Source: Actinostola sp. cb2023 (taxonomy: Eukaryota; Cnidaria; Anthozoa; Actiniaria; Actinostolidae). From it: 64,000 nt of DNA. Made by a program: the position numbers and the translations under genes. The stretch covers positions 477,001-541,000 of the forward strand of contig JAUJYZ010000132.1 of assembly GCA_033675265.1 (NCBI GenBank). Direction: 5' to 3'. Positions 50,601 through 61,700 of this stretch are shown piece by piece. The first letter of the stretch is position 1, and every line of letters starts with the position of its first letter. Below the pieces are notes generated by a model. That model was not told the origin of the DNA. It ran no database searches and saw nothing but the letters and a program-made list of their open reading frames with translations.

Positions 50601-51526
50601 TAGCGCTAATTACAAAATTACAAAATCACAAAAAGACCATATCATTCGTGAAAAGGGGCGCGAATTTAGTGAAAACACGGAAAATGAAACAATTATGAAA
50701 AGACTGATAAACAACAAAACACTTTATTCGAACTTGGACGGCGAGCCTGGTGCTATAAAAGGTCCCTAATTTCACCCGTCTGACTAATGCCGTGTTTACA
50801 CTTGAGCGCTCTACCAAAGTTTTCTGATTTGTACCTTGGTAGAGCGCTCAAGTGTAAACACGGCATAAGAAAGTGCAGCACAGCACAAAACCAATTAGTC
50901 TGGTCACTAGCGCAGTCAGTCTAATTATTAGAGTGTCTAACTATTGGAAGCAGTTATAAACACTTCACTTCACCCTGCCGAGTCTGGGATCCGGACATCT
51001 CATTTTTTCGGGACTGAACTACTTCCTCCCGGCGAACCTCTTCAATCAGTGGACTACAATTTGTTATAACTGATGAAGCAACGTTACTTTGATGAAATAT
51101 AACTGATCAGTAACACTCCGGCCACCCAGCGTCTGGACCGGCTCCCATAGCATGATTCCCTTATCGATATATTACAAGACTTCGTAGTCCCGGCGTATTT
51201 AAAGAACATTAACATGTTGCACATGAGTTGCTTGGTATATAGAACTACTGACCTTCATCTCTCTCTACTCCAGGTACTTCTGGATGATGTCCCCCAGGTG
51301 CATTCTTCAAAGGGAACTCATCTGATGTCGAATCAATAGTTAACAAATTCGTTGTAGCATCTAAAATAAAGATTAAATTCCCTACGAATGTTATAAAAAT
51401 CACTAATAAAATGAGTCCACGTAGCAAACGATATGTATGTCCTGGTCTGTCGATTTTAAAACCAAAGCTTTTCTCTAATGCATTCGGAATTCGAACTTTA
51501 TATGAATTTGAAGAAGAACTGGTCAT
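41624..51526 (-). CDS. POMGNT1: Protein O-mannose beta-1,2-GlcNAc transferase, copy B (649 aa)
   Basis: Nine exons on the minus strand: 51526-51253, 50474-50407, 47105-46926, 46159-45844, 45444-45176, 43293-43120, 42571-42504, 42405-42115 and 41933-41624; 650 codons, with every intron in the same phase as copy A. A ~35-residue cytosolic tail precedes the anchor ([20 protein letters not shown]). The stem ILEI-like domain follows (exon 2 is short: [20 protein letters not shown]). The GT13 domain keeps [24 protein letters not shown] (E392 onward), ISAWNDQ, MPGLGW, WDWDMW and [16 protein letters not shown], so it should be active. Exon 6 is identical in DNA to copy A exon 6, while the other exons are clearly diverged. 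The 5' end lies 580 bp from ANKZF1 in divergent orientation. Confidence 0.92.
42762..43042. mobile_element. Inverted-repeat element in POMGNT1-B intron 6
   Basis: Left arm ATACAGCTATTTCAAAAAAGG...GGTTTTGTTGCAT is mirrored by right arm ATGCAACAAAACC...TTTTTTGAAATAGCTGTAT; inner pair AGCCCAAAATGCA / CATTTCGGGCT. Confidence 0.82.
43420..43627. mobile_element. Foldback/MITE (~208 bp)
   Basis: Outer arms AATAGTCCCCTTCACAGTTC and the inverse GAACTGTGAAGGGGACTATT; inner arms CCTTTGCATCGAAGCGAGACCAACG and its near-inverse. In POMGNT1-B intron 5. Confidence 0.88.
43628..43816. repeat. ~9 tandem copies of a 20-bp unit
   Basis: The unit CATATTTGGTAACGAAGTTC varies to CATATTTGGTAACGGAATTC and CATATTCGCTAACGAATTTC. 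Two isolated copies recur at 44965-45000. It abuts the foldback element on its left. Confidence 0.92.
43830..45160. other. POMGNT1-B intron 5, unique sequence
   Basis: Apart from the isolated 20-bp repeat copies near 44970, I see no feature. Open frames are short and unsupported. Confidence 0.5.
46541..46648. repeat. Poly-C and poly-G tracts facing each other
   Basis: A C run at 46542-46565 (continuing with single T breaks) and a G run at 46623-46647 are separated by ~57 bp in POMGNT1-B intron 3. Similar C runs occur at 32940-32965 and 47793-47815. Confidence 0.95.
48020..48497. mobile_element. Foldback element, ~215-bp arms
   Basis: The two arms are near-identical inverses: landmarks AACTATTCTGCTTTTGGA, TTCACTAAAACTGCTGCC and GACGAGGTAAGAAG recur as inverse in the second half, leaving only a ~40-bp loop near 48238-48280. 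In POMGNT1-B intron 2. Confidence 0.9.
48655..49618. mobile_element. Inverted-repeat element, ~150-bp arms, ~960 bp
   Basis: The left arm runs from AATGGCAAATAACATTAATAC to AAGGCCTTGTTACACGGTG; the right arm is its inverse and ends GTATTAATGTTATTTGCCATT. Inner TTTCACCGTGTAACA and TTACACGGTGAAAC motifs recur near 49290 and 49420, suggesting an element nested in or expanded within another. No coding frame. Confidence 0.88.
49977..50392. mobile_element. MITE with CCATAGACCCTATGCA ends
   Basis: Termini CATAGACCCTATGCA and TGCATAGGGTCTATAG are inverse; ~415 bp of AT-rich interior. It ends about 15 bp from the donor of POMGNT1-B exon 2. Confidence 0.75.
50549..50769. mobile_element. MITE with TAGGGACCTTTAGCAC ends
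   Basis: Left TAGGGACCTTTAGCACC and right GGTGCTATAAAAGGTCCCTA are imperfect inverse termini, ~220 bp apart. In POMGNT1-B intron 1. Confidence 0.75.
50789..50868. repeat. Perfect palindrome (hairpin), 80 bp
   Basis: ATGCCGTGTTTACACTTGAG...GCTCTACCAA and its exact inverse flank a short AGTTTTCTGATTTGTAC loop. Confidence 0.92.
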
Positions 51527-52106
51527 TTTTGGCGAATAACAGATTTTGTTTCTTCAATTTTAACTGAAAAATATCGAGTAATCGTACGCGCGTCACTTGG
51601 TCTACTTCGAGTCCCAGAAAGTTTATTTTATTCACGTTTCACATTCCCGGAGTGTTGGATACCGTTGGTAGGTGAAACTAACTATTATTATTATTCCCCT
51701 CTACTAACAATGGGAACAGGTTTTAAAACCTCTCAACAAACAATTTGCCGGGTAACCACCAAGTGTAAACATGTACACGACCATATCAGTAATGGTAATA
51801 TCTATTTCACGGGTTTTGTGAAATTGAGATGTTTTGAAATACGGTGTGTCCTCTTTGGGATCCCTGTGGTAAGGGTTATACCACAGGGAACCCAACACCC
51901 GTAAGACAACTTGATCAGCCTGTGTGCTGTAGTACAGTATGGCAATTTATGATGCAATATTGTTCTGTTTTGGTGCAATTCTGCTGATTAATATTGCCAT
52001 TGTGAATGTAAATAGCTGATTTCTTCAAAGTTTTCCATGCTGGTAAGACGTTCTTACTCTAAGACATAAGACAATCTAAGGGTGGCCCCGGTCATGGCAT
52101 GAAATC
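51527..52106. promoter_or_regulatory. Probable bidirectional promoter, POMGNT1-B / ANKZF1
   Basis: The 580 bp between divergent start codons must hold both 5'UTRs and promoters. No TATA box is obvious at the expected places. A hairpin, TCCCTGTGGTAAGG...ACCACAGGGA, lies at ~51860-51890. A three-codon upstream frame, ATGGCATGA, starts at 52095, 12 bp before the ANKZF1 ATG. Confidence 0.45.
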
Positions 52107-55100
52107 ATGGCGACCTTTTCCAGCTACTATTCGATGTTTGACCATCAAACTGCAGAGTTGCTAAAGAACGTAAGGATAATAGATAAATCTATAAATGAAG
52201 AACACAGAGAAGAAGATCAGGATACTACGGTATTTAAAGGAAAAGGTATGTACAAGTTCATTAATATAAGAAGTCGTACATGTAAGCTTAACTTCTTATA
52301 CGTGTACATGCAACCGAATAACTCCACAACTCACAATGCAAGTCATATAGCCTTGTTTTAATGTGTTATTTTTGTAATTCCTTGATAATATAATACATCT
52401 ATTTAGTGATATTCAACATAAAAACCATTGTTACCATACACTTAATTTCAAAAACGTTGTCCAAATAGCCAAATACGAATTCATTCAAAAAGACAAAAGA
52501 AACAGTTCAGCTTGAGTGCACTTCTTTTGTCTTTTAATGAAATCCTATTTGGCTTTTTTGATTATTATTGGACAACGTTTTTGAAATTAGGTGTATCTTA
52601 GTTCTTTTAAAATCCCTAAACACTGAAATGTTAGTTATAAATCGGAATTTTTCATTTTTATTTTAGTACATTCACAAGTTAAAACTGGAATATCATGCCT
52701 TGTGTGTGAAGTGGCTGAATTTGATTCTGTGAAAGCTCAGGTAGTGTATGTTATATTGGTTTATACTTAATATACAATGATGATGACTGACGATATTAGT
52801 ACAGTTCACAATGCATTGTGGGAGCTCCAGTTTTTTGTTTGTTTTGTTGTAGTTTACAAACACCATTGAACAAGATTGCAACCTTCAAATTGGCTTCTCT
52901 AGTTGGAAAACACTCCAACATTTTATTAATAATAATAATAATAATACTTTATTATTTCTATAGCGCACTCTCCAGAAATGCCCAAATGCACTTTACATAT
53001 ATATATACAATTAAAAAAAATCTAAAACGTATGAAAAAGCTTAACAAAAAAAAAAAATATATATAAATTATATAGGCAGAATACAAGTAGTGATTGGAAC
53101 GCCAACAACCTTGCCACTAGCGAGTAGGATCTTTAGATACCAGACGCAGATGTCATAAAGGATAACTAGTGAGGAATAAACCTTGCCACTAGCGAGTAGA
53201 CTTTAGAGACATCAAGCGAACTACTTGCTGGTCCAGACCAGCAAGTAGTTCGCTTGATGTCTACACCATTTATCCTCAACTATATAAATTATATATATAC
53301 TCAATCTGCAGACAGTACTGTTTCGCTCTTTGTGAGCTCATCAGTGCAGAACAGAGGTTTCAGACTGAACCTTAGCTATGAAGCAAGCAAGCTTGCAACA
53401 AGGCAGTTTAAAAGGTTCACTGTACCATGCCAAAGTGCTCAAACTACAGAGTAGTGGGCCAGCATTAATGCAAACAGCAATGGTACAATCTGAAGAAGAG
53501 TGCTCAACAAAACCAAAGTTAAATGTTAAAATATAAAAAACAATAATAACATTTTAACATCAATCATAACAATTGAAAGTTACAATTTGATTAATAGCCA
53601 TCTACATTTAAACTGGATAGTTGGAGTTTTACTGACCACAATTACTTTTCAATAGGTTATGATTTCAGTTTCCAATATATTGTCTTTATATAATAATAAT
53701 ATATAATAATAATAATAAATATATTTGCAGAGAGAACATTTCAAGCTTGATTGGCATAGATATAATGTCAAGCAGAGGCTCATGGACAAGCCTGCCACCT
53801 CAGAGGAAGATTTTGAAGAAACAATTTCAGGTAATAAAACACATGTGCATGTATATATGATATGACAGTAAAGTGTACATGTAATTTAAATCCAGCATGA
53901 TTTCCATCAAATCAATTAACAGTGTCAGTGATATATCTGTGATAGTCAACTATTAGAGTAGCTTTCATATACCCGGCCTATCTAATCGAACGTTCGGTAA
54001 TCGAATTCAATCGAACTTAATCGAATTCAATCGTTCGATTAGTTTGAGTTGACATACACCTCGTTACTACGTGTTCTACATGATCATGCACACTCGGACA
54101 ACTGAATGGAAGCAATCAGCTTCAAATGCATAGTCAAAGTCATTATTTAAAAATGGTGAAAGGGTAAGCATTCAAAGTAATTGGCACAGGAGTCAACTGG
54201 GCTGGCCATCTTTAGAAAGAGCCCGGATAAAGAGCCCATTCTTCATTGAGACTAGTAAATCTAATCCAGGGGCGAATGTAGTATTTCTTCATTGTGTACC
54301 AATAAAATGTTTGCACTTTTCTTAGCATTATCTCACCATCTGGGCTGAAAGAATACCGAACATCAGTAATCAAACAAAATCGGACTGATTCAGTTCAATC
54401 GCGTTCGATTGAGTTCGATTGAGTCCGATTGACTATATTAAGTTCGAGTGAGTTCGAACTCACCGAAAAATTATATGTTCAATTATGTTCGATTGGCGAA
54501 CTCAATCGAATTCAATCAAACGATTGAGTTCGATTGATTTTTCGTTCGATTTCGTTCAATTAGATAGGCCGGGCATACAAAGTACATGTATGCAAAGTAT
54601 ACAAAGTACTACATAGATTCCACTACATACACAAGGAATTCATAGACATTTTATTCATATTTGAAGGAGAATTGTCCAGTATATCAGGATCTGATTCATC
54701 AGAATCTGAAGATACTTGTAGTGAAGACTTTGAGTTGGAAGGAATACAAGAAGTTCTTGCAATAAAGGATGACATAAAAGAAGAAAGTGCTGCATATCGA
54801 CAAAGTCACCCAAAGCTTTTCCTCTGTAGCGATGATGGGTGTGTCTTTACTGTATATAGAGCTACTGTGCTCTCACCAAAAAATATACCTGAAAAGGAAT
54901 CAGAGTTGATAAAGAGATTAAAGGAACTGACAGGGGAAACTTTGTGGGTGATTGTCATGACAGCTGGTGGACATTTTGCTGCAGCTGTGTTTGATGGTAA
55001 TGCTGTTGTAGTGCATAAAACATTCCATAGATATACTGTGAGAGCAAAAAGAGGCACAGCTCAGGGGATGCGAGACAGCCAACAAGGTAGACAACCAAAG

Positions 55101-58100
55101 TAAGTCATAAAGTCTCTATTTTCAAGTATCTTTGATATGAACTTTATAGTAGAGATGATGGGGTTAATAGAGAGGTGATAAATAAATGGATAGTCAAAGG
55201 AAAAGAAGGAAGGAAGGAAAGAAAGGAAGGAAGAAAAAGAAGGAAGAAAAAGAAGGAAGAAAAAGAAGGAAGAAAAAGAAGGAAGAAAAAGAAGGAAGAA
55301 AAACCAAGAAGAAAAAGAAGGAAGAAAAACAAGGAAGAAAAAAGAAGGAAAAGAAGGAAGGAAGGGAAGGAAGGAAGGGAAGGAAGGAAGGAAAGGAAGG
55401 AAGGGAGGAAGGAGGGAAGGGATGGGAAGGGAAGGAAAGGAAAGGGAAGGGAAGGGAAGGGAAGGGAAGGGAAAGGAAGGGAAGGGAAGGGAAGGGAAGG
55501 GAAGGGAAGGGAAGGGAAGGGAAGGGAAGGGAAGGGGGGAAGGGAAGGGGGAAGGGAAAAAAGGAAAGAAGGAAGGAAGTGAAAGGAAGGAAAGAACATG
55601 GAATTAGTGAATTGAAAATGGAAGGATGAATGAAAAACCAATTGACTCAAAATGGATGAATGAATGTTACACCATTGTAGCACCATTTTGTTATTTTGTC
55701 TTCTTCAACTTGTAGGTCTGCAGGTGCTAGTCTTAGACGATACAATGAAGCAGCATTACTACAGGTAATGACATTTATGGTGCCAGGTGTGATATTGCTC
55801 TCTTACCCTCTAATTTACTTTCTCTTTTGACTTCACAAGGAAGTACAGGAAATGCTATCAGCCTGGTCAGAGTACCTGGACAGATGTCAAAAGATTTTTA
55901 TTAGGATTCCTACATATAATAAACCCATGTTTTTTGGAGGGAAAAACCCACCTTTAAATAAAAGTAAGTACATTATCTACATTGGCACTACAGTACTTTA
56001 TTATTATAGAGTTTAATAGTTAGTTTATAATTGTGCCTATGAAATAAAACCATTTATTCTTAATAAAAAGATGACCCAAGAATACGAACTATACCCTTTT
56101 CTACTCGACGTCCAACCTTTAAAGAAGTCAAAAGAGTACAAGAAGAGCTATCAAGAGTGCAAATACTTGGTAAGGTTGCAATTCTCCCTGGTGAAACTCA
56201 GTGGGGACAGGAGGAAATAGAGGGGAGGAAAGAGTACTAGCAGGTAGTATATAGTAACCCCTGCCTTCCCCGAGGATGTCTTTTGTTATGCTTTTGCATG
56301 TTTTATCATTGTCCACACTAACAACTGTTAAACTACATGTACGTTGGCAATGAATGAAAGACCGCAAGGCCAATCCCAACATGGCTGATGTGAGTGGCTG
56401 ACTGTACCACACTTTTTTCTTTAATTTTGGTATTTATTTAGTCTGTGGTGAATAATCATTCCTCAGTTATCAATTTGTTACCAGGACAAGAAAGAGAAGT
56501 TCTCAATGAGGTACTCTACCAGCTTTCACCAAAGAAGCCCCATCCTACCCTCCCAAAAGCAAGTCACACCCCTGGTAAACCAGCCCTCCTTGGTACCCCC
56601 AGCGATATTCCACAAACACACTCCATTGATGGTGATGAGAGGATGAATCATTCCAAAGATGATTCTATTGAACATGAAATTGGTAGTCTTCGTGAAGATG
56701 TAGGAAGTAGTACAAACACTTCTGGGAAAAAAGGAAAGAAGAAGAAAAATAATGTCCGTATTGCTGATCGTACTGGTCAGGAAAAGGTGTCTGCAGTAAC
56801 CAGGTGTCCAGATAGAGAAGTTGGTAAGTTCTTTCTGAGGGCGTTTTGGAAAATGTCACTCCAATGAATATCACATGGCCATGGTGTATTGCAGTGATAC
56901 TTGCTAACACTACTGTATGCAACATGCCATTCTACATTCTACATACATGTACATCTCATATAAAATCTAATGTTTTTATTTGCTTACAGTTCTACCAGAT
57001 CATCATTTCTGGAACCGTTTTTACTGTGCAGTTGTATCTGGAAATATTAAAGTTATTGCAGAATTACTACCAAACAAGGAATTAAAGGATAAGAAAACTT
57101 TATTTAAGAACCTTGTTCATGATAAAAGTACACAAGAGGAGGAGTGTAGTAAACATTCTAAGACAGAACATAGTAATGAGGTAGATGTTGCGATTGATGG
57201 CTTGGTAGTGAAGGATAAGGAACAGGATATATGTTCAAGTGACTTGGACAAGGCTACCGTAGATCCATACAAAGTATTAAATGAACGATGGGGTGAAGAT
57301 GGTAGTACGCTTCTCCATGCAGCGTCAAGGGCATCACAAACTGAGATTATATACACACTACTGCATCATGGTGCTGATCCTTGTATTCGGTAATTATTAT
57401 TATACAACACAATGGAGCCTCGCAGTATCTTATTTATACTGTTAACTACTGTCATAGCTGTCTTGTTTTTTTTTGCTGTCATTGCCATTTTGTTGCCTTA
57501 TTCGTTGTTGTTGCTTTTGCATGCTGTCGTTGTTATTTTTTACCATCATTGTCACATTGTTGTTGTCATCGTCGTCTTTGTTACTGTGGTTGTTGTTCTG
57601 GATATCACTGTTGCTTCTTTTTTTTCTTTTTTTTTTGACATCACTGTTGCTGCCTTAGTTCTGGATGTCCCACTTTTTTAGCTCATTCCTCAAATATTTC
57701 CCTAAAAACATGAACTTTCTCATGTTACAGAGATGACGGGGGAAGAACTGCATATGATAAAGCAAAAAGTAAAGAAGCAAGAGACCAGTTTCGACGATTT
57801 ATGGCTGATTATCCTGATGAATATGATTATTCAAAGTCACATGTAAGTAAAAGTGTAAAGCTACTGTTGCAGTAAGTTGTGTTGACTCATCACTAAATTT
57901 CAGATTCCAAGTCCACTTACCCAGGAGATGAAAGACGAAAAGGAAAGAAAAGAATCAGAAAAGAAAAAAGCTCAAAGAAAAGCGAAAAAACTACGAGCAA
58001 AGGTATTTAGTTTGTCTTCCTTTAAAAAAGAATCCAAACCACGAGGAAATAGCATGTCTATTGGTCTTTTAGGAACAGAAAGAAAATGAACAAAAGAAAC

Positions 58101-58643
58101 AAGAAGAAGTGATGGAAAGAAAGAAAAAAGAGACGATGAGTGAGAGAGAAAAGGTAATATCAGCAGCTTGGAACTTATTATATATTAGGAGTTGTGATAC
58201 TAACTTGAATGTTATCTTTTATACAGAGAGCACTTGCTGCAGAAAGGAGATTTTCTAAACAACAGGAAAAGAACAGTGGTTTGAGGTACATACACTGTAC
58301 ATGTATGCAAACACCATGTATTATTTTGTTCTATGTTATTGATTAGAAACCCCAAATACAGTTGCCTGCAGAAGCGGCTATACCCTGCTAACAGTCTTCT
58401 TTTACCTTCTCCCTGAGAGAGAGAGGAGAAGGAAGACACTGCTGGCAGAGTAAGGCAACTAATCATACTCAATGTTTCTCATTATTGTTTCCTAGTTTCA
58501 CTTTTCGTTTGCTCATTTCTAGTTGTGCCATGTGTTCACAAGACCTCGCTGGACGTGTACCATTTGAAAGACTTAGTTACAAGTATTGTAGTACTGCATG
58601 TGTAAGACAACATAGGCTTATATTAGAAAACAAGGGGCGATAG
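52107..58643 (+). CDS. ANKZF1: ANKZF1/Vms1 peptidyl-tRNA hydrolase-type RQC factor (742 aa)
   Basis: Fourteen exons: 52107-52245, 52667-52740, 53731-53830, 54667-55099, 55716-55764, 55840-55963, 56071-56169, 56485-56823, 56990-57389, 57731-57842, 57904-58002, 58073-58153, 58227-58285 and 58523-58643, totalling 743 codons in one frame. A C2H2 finger (C57, C60, H74, H80; [17 protein letters not shown]) precedes the VLRF1 catalytic domain with [30 protein letters not shown] (catalytic Gln ~237) and [23 protein letters not shown] and STRRPTF follow, then an ankyrin repeat ([26 protein letters not shown]), a Lys/Glu-rich helix and a C-terminal Cys cluster ([18 protein letters not shown]). The family cuts the CCA end from tRNA to free nascent chains on stalled 60S ribosomes and protects mitochondria. 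The gene appears intact; human ANKZF1 is 726 aa. Confidence 0.95.
52436..52600. mobile_element. MITE in ANKZF1 intron 1
   Basis: Arms TTAATTTCAAAAACGTTGTCCAA and the inverse TTGGACAACGTTTTTGAAATTA; ~165 bp, with a secondary AAAGACAAAAGAA / TTCTTTTGTCTTT pair. Confidence 0.85.
53206..53262. repeat. Perfect palindrome in ANKZF1 intron 2
   Basis: AGACATCAAGCGAACTACTT GCTGGT is followed after two bases by its exact inverse. A diverged direct relative (CTTGCCACTAGCGAGTAG) occurs twice just upstream (53110, 53180). Confidence 0.92.
53968..54578. mobile_element. Inverted-repeat element rich in TCGATT, ANKZF1 intron 3
   Basis: Termini TACCCGGCCTATCTAATCGAAC and its near-inverse (AATTAGATAGGCCGGGCATA). 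The subterminal regions are dense with AATCGAA/TTCGATT motifs spaced 10-11 bp. ~610 bp, no coding frame. Confidence 0.85.
55195..55610. repeat. Polypurine tract (GGAAG/GGGAA)n, ANKZF1 intron 4
   Basis: About 400 bp of almost pure purine on the plus strand: AAGAAGGAAGAAA units, then a regular GGGAA run at 55440-55545. Long Lys/Arg/Glu/Gly frames through it are artefacts. Confidence 0.95.
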
Positions 58644-58785
58644 CGAGGGGCTCCCCCACCCCTCCCCTCATCTAAGAAATGGTTTCAATAATAAAATCAT
58701 TACTAAGTCAGTGTGAAATCAAATTTAAACTTAATAATTAATAGTCTTTATTTATTGAATAAAATATATTTTATTGTCACAGACT

Positions 58786-61700
58786 TTATAAAATGTATTT
58801 ATTTATATTATCAGTAGAAATATTAGCAATTTGTCCTATAAATGGTTGTTCATGCAGGCAGCTCCTGACATCTTTGGGTAGAAATTCCTCCATTTGAATC
58901 AGCAATGTTTCCACGTCTTCCCTGGTTATGCGGGGATTTTGTGCCCTGCAAATTCTTACTGCCTCTCCCTGGAGAACAAAAAGTTGGAGTTGTAAAATTC
59001 AAGAGATTCAAGTGGTCTGAGGAAACAGCCGCTTCTCATCAGATTCAAATTTAGTTCACCCGGGGGAGTAAAATCTGACCATGATGAGAGGCAGCTGTTT
59101 TCTCAGGCTAGAGATTCAAGAACTTTGGTGTCTACATGTATCACAAACTTACTTTCAAATAGTTGACGACTTTGAGTGGTCTGCATTCAGCAAGCAAACA
59201 TGCATCAACACCTTTAGCTTTGATCAAACCTTCAACACAGAGCATTAATGTTCACTATCTTGACTACTAAAGATCTCAATGTAAGCAAGCTTTTAGGTGA
59301 GAGGAAGAGATATGAAACTGGGTGAAGGAAAGTCTGTTGTACAATGCTACTCACCTAATATTTCAGCAAGATCTGGTATTCCATAGAATGGTAAGCTGGT
59401 AGAAACACTAAGCACGTCCACTTTTAACTCACTAGTATCAGGATCTGTAGGTACAACAGTTTGATTCAACATAAGAGCATCAGGGAAATACAAGTGAAGT
59501 AAAGAAACATTCACAAACACAAACAAACAAGTAAACAAACAATCAGTTTAACTAAACCATGTTCATACCAACTTTTATTCGTAGGTCAAAACCATTGGAC
59601 TTTATTCGTTCATCAGTAATAAATCTAATCAAAGAAAAGATAGAGAATTACATTAGGAATACAGAAGTTAGCTTGATGTTTATAGCATCCTTTATGTAGT
59701 TCTCATACTCATTAATTATTCATGAGGTAACCAGCCAATCATATTTGCAGAATCAGACCACGTGATGTACCTGGAAAGTACGGAAAGTACTGGCGAGAGT
59801 AACTAGAATTTTTTTTTCCAGTTACTGGAAAAATTTCCAGTTACTCTCCCCAGTACATATCATGAGGGACGATTAGAACTAATCGTTTCTCATGACTGTA
59901 CATGAGTTCTTATCCCTCATATAACAATCATCGGGATCTTGGACAGAGTGGGTGTTTCTTGGTGCTACTGTCTGCATTGTATTCTTGGTTAGGTTTCTTT
60001 GTATGCAGGGTATTGTTTTGGTTCAAGTTCATTCTTCTCGTTCTTTGTGTTCATTGTCTAACGTCATCTGGTGTTCTGCAACACCAAGAAACCTCCGACA
60101 GAGAAAAGTCAATACCACTCGGTCCGAATTCGCTTTAATCTGAAAGCATGCTCTACTCCATGCTACTCAAGAGTCCAACACATGTGGGATACGATGTCCT
60201 CGACTCTGCGCATGAGCAGAGCATATGCAAAGACTAGAATTCTTGCTTTTCCGGGCTAAAATCGTGGAACTCTTTATTTATTGCCTTTAGGTCATTGCAT
60301 GTAATAATTAATGAGTATGAGAAGTTGTTCCAAAACCTCGAATTTGGACTAGACAGGCTTTCCGTCTAGTCCTCATTCTCGGCTTTGAAACACTATGTCT
60401 TTTATACCTTGCTGAATCCAGAAATTCACATTGGCTCTCAAGGTTAATAAGAATATTCCAACATTCATCACCACCAACGACTCTACAAGGTATAAATATG
60501 TCAAACAATAAGACACACTTGCAACTTTGCATACATGTAGGTCCACTTACAAGAGGTTGCTGGAGACAAATGTATATCTCTGATACAACACGGACGCGAA
60601 TGCTGTAAATGGCTTCTAAACCTCCATCCCAATTTACCTTGCTTTAAAACAGTATTACACGAAATTATCTAAGCAAATACACAAGAAAATTACAGAACTT
60701 TCTTGTAAAGGTACTTTTGACATCACTGTCATGTGCAGGATACACCTCAAGTCATCCCACATTGGAGAGAGCTTTTGTATTCGTAAGTAGGAAGCCGTAA
60801 GGATAATCACAACTTGCTGCTGGTGCTATGCAAAGGTCAGTGATACGAGTAAATGAGACCTTTGCATGACCTGTGTCAGTTCTATATCACTGATATAGAA
60901 CTGATTAATAAAACATGTTTTATTCATTACAGTGTATGTCTGTATCACTGATACAGACACTGATGTTTTATTCATCAGTGTCTGTTTCGGGGTATACAGA
61001 TCCATGCAAGTGACCGATTCAACCAACCTGGTTGGATCAATTGCTCATGAATTATTAATGAGGTTTAGAAATGTAGATATGATCATGTCCTAACCTGGGA
61101 CTCAGTTGAATTGATCTGTCCAGCTTTTCTCTGGGGCAGTAAATGTGTCTGCATCAGTTTATGGTATAAAATCTGCTCTTGGATTCTACATGGATATAAA
61201 TGTATAAAGCTTCAAACATGTACATAACGAAAGGAATCATAGTGACCAATACCCTGTACATGTACTGTACCTGCAGTGATTAACATAAACTATTTCAGCT
61301 TGTTGTACCATGAGCCACACTCCTGATGGCTCCAGCCATCCAATAAGGTGATGTTTAGGAGGAGGAGAGCTTGTCCTGAAAAAGGCAAGTTATCCAGACA
61401 ATTAAACTGAACGTGAGGTTGCAAATAAATTCAGTGTGTACATTGTACATGTCAATATTGAATGAAGTAGCCTTCAGTTCTTCCCTCATCCCTCTCCTCG
61501 ATCACCCCATCCCCCTTTGGGCCAGCTACGCAGGCTAAAGTAGGGATTGCAAGGCACTAATGTGTTAGTAGTTTATTTTATTTATTTTTACAATATTTTA
61601 TTTTATATTTATATTTTATTATAAAGTTTTTGAAAACACTGACAGTAGCACTAGAGTAGTAACATTTAATGCAGCACATTGTGGATGGTATTTACATGGA

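Noticed and set aside
55144..55686. Lys/Glu/Gly and Phe/Leu/Ser/Pro-rich frames
   Set aside because: Both strands of the polypurine tract in ANKZF1 intron 4.
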